NCBI GenBank assembly: GCA_024742755.1
Contig: JANSXW010000018.1
Coordinates: 1 to 60,755, forward strand
Direction: 5' to 3'
Source: a bacterium
GTDB lineage: Bacteria > Bacteroidota > Bacteroidia > Chitinophagales > Saprospiraceae
DNA length: 60,755 bases
The notes under the pieces were generated by a model that was not told the origin of the DNA, searched no databases, and was given only the letters and a program-made list of their open reading frames with translations. Shown piece by piece: positions 60,500 through 60,755 of this stretch. Position 1 is the first letter of the stretch, and each line of letters opens with the position of its first letter. The position numbers and the translations under genes are program-made.

Positions 60500-60755
60500 C
60501 CTGTTTTGCCTAAGAAACGAATTTCAGCGATATCGCTTTGGGGAAATTGCAGTCTTTTTTAAAAAAGAAAGGAAATGACCAGAAACAGGTTACAACAGCG
60601 TAATTAAACCGTTCATTAGAGTTTATTAAGGTAGGTTTTGTATAGGGTATGGATGAGTATTTTTTGCCAGATCAAAGAACGCCCGGAACCTCGTAGCCTA
60701 AGCTACGAAGGTGAGGACGAGATGCAGAGCTGGTGAAAAAGACCATTCAGAGACA
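60500..60755. other. Non-coding end of window
   Basis: No gene is supported. A small hairpin TCGTAGC-CTAA-GCTACGA lies at 60691-60708. Any gene to the right would begin outside the window. Confidence 0.4.

Noticed and set aside
1..60755. tRNA or rRNA genes
   Set aside because: No cloverleaf with CCA-proximal GTTC-type T-loop, and no rRNA-like stretch, was recognised by eye; tRNAscan-SE and Rfam searches would be decisive.

Overview
The window looks like a chromosomal segment of a Bacteroidota bacterium, most likely of the Saprospiria (Lewinella/Phaeodactylibacter-like). Reasons: several secreted proteins end in type IX secretion (T9SS) sorting domains, there is a PorE-like TPR/propeller/OmpA protein, a CarboxypepD-TonB receptor, a propeller-sensor histidine kinase, Bacteroidota-type TAnnTTTG promoter boxes, and families such as DUF4230, DUF2490, DUF4625 and DUF6794. 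The lineage call is inference from gene content. No rRNA, tRNA, CRISPR array, prophage or transposase gene was seen.

Layout. 0-8.2 kb: a CotH-like secreted protein cut by the window edge, a MOSC protein, the PorE-like envelope protein, PEP carboxylase and a lipoprotein. 8.2-14.4 kb: two paralogous T9SS-exported propeller proteins around a cytoplasmic helical protein, with a duplicated palindrome in front of the first pair. 14.4-26 kb: a hairpin-rich intergenic region, a DUF4230/methyltransferase pair, an orphan LuxR-type regulator, a three-LysM protein, a CNNM/CBS membrane protein, a GNAT-like protein, a helix-hairpin-helix/beta-barrel protein and a DUF2490 barrel. 25.7-29.6 kb: a response regulator with its propeller histidine kinase. 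30-37.3 kb: a PhaB-type reductase divergent from a sodium symporter fused to an alpha/beta hydrolase, then FabH, an exonuclease, a retropepsin-like protease and CoaD. 37.4-46 kb: a TonB-dependent receptor, an FAD oxidoreductase, a glycosyltransferase, an L-type lectin-like protein with two small upstream genes, a YvlD/holin-like protein, a desaturase and a gene remnant. 46-55.2 kb: a T9SS lipase-like protein, a flavin monooxygenase coupled to a thioesterase, two tandem 458-aa T9SS paralogs, an M14 carboxypeptidase lipoprotein, a DinB-like protein and a D-amino-acid-oxidase-like protein. 55.2-58.9 kb: a five-gene metal-handling operon. 59.2-60.3 kb: a DUF418 membrane protein.

Most notable parts. 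(1) The operon at 58896-55238 (minus strand) encodes a Cys-motif membrane protein, a barrel with an N-terminal CxxCxC motif, a DUF4625-like lipoprotein, an MbnP-like lipoprotein and a di-heme MauG/MbnH-like enzyme. This resembles the MbnP/MbnH tryptophan-to-kynurenine copper pair, embedded in a five-gene cell-envelope set. (2) The symporter-hydrolase fusion joins transport and hydrolysis in one chain. (3) There are two families of short non-coding mobile elements (MITE-like), each in two copies with target-site duplications. Family A (191 and 219 bp) has 13-bp perfect inverted ends and 3-bp TNA duplications, and one copy supplies the last base of the kinase stop codon. Family B (125 and 158 bp) has 8-9-bp duplications, and one copy sits inside the loop of an older 13-bp hairpin. 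A small hairpin with constant loop ATTCATC occurs both inside one family A copy and at 14.7 kb, with compensatory stem changes.
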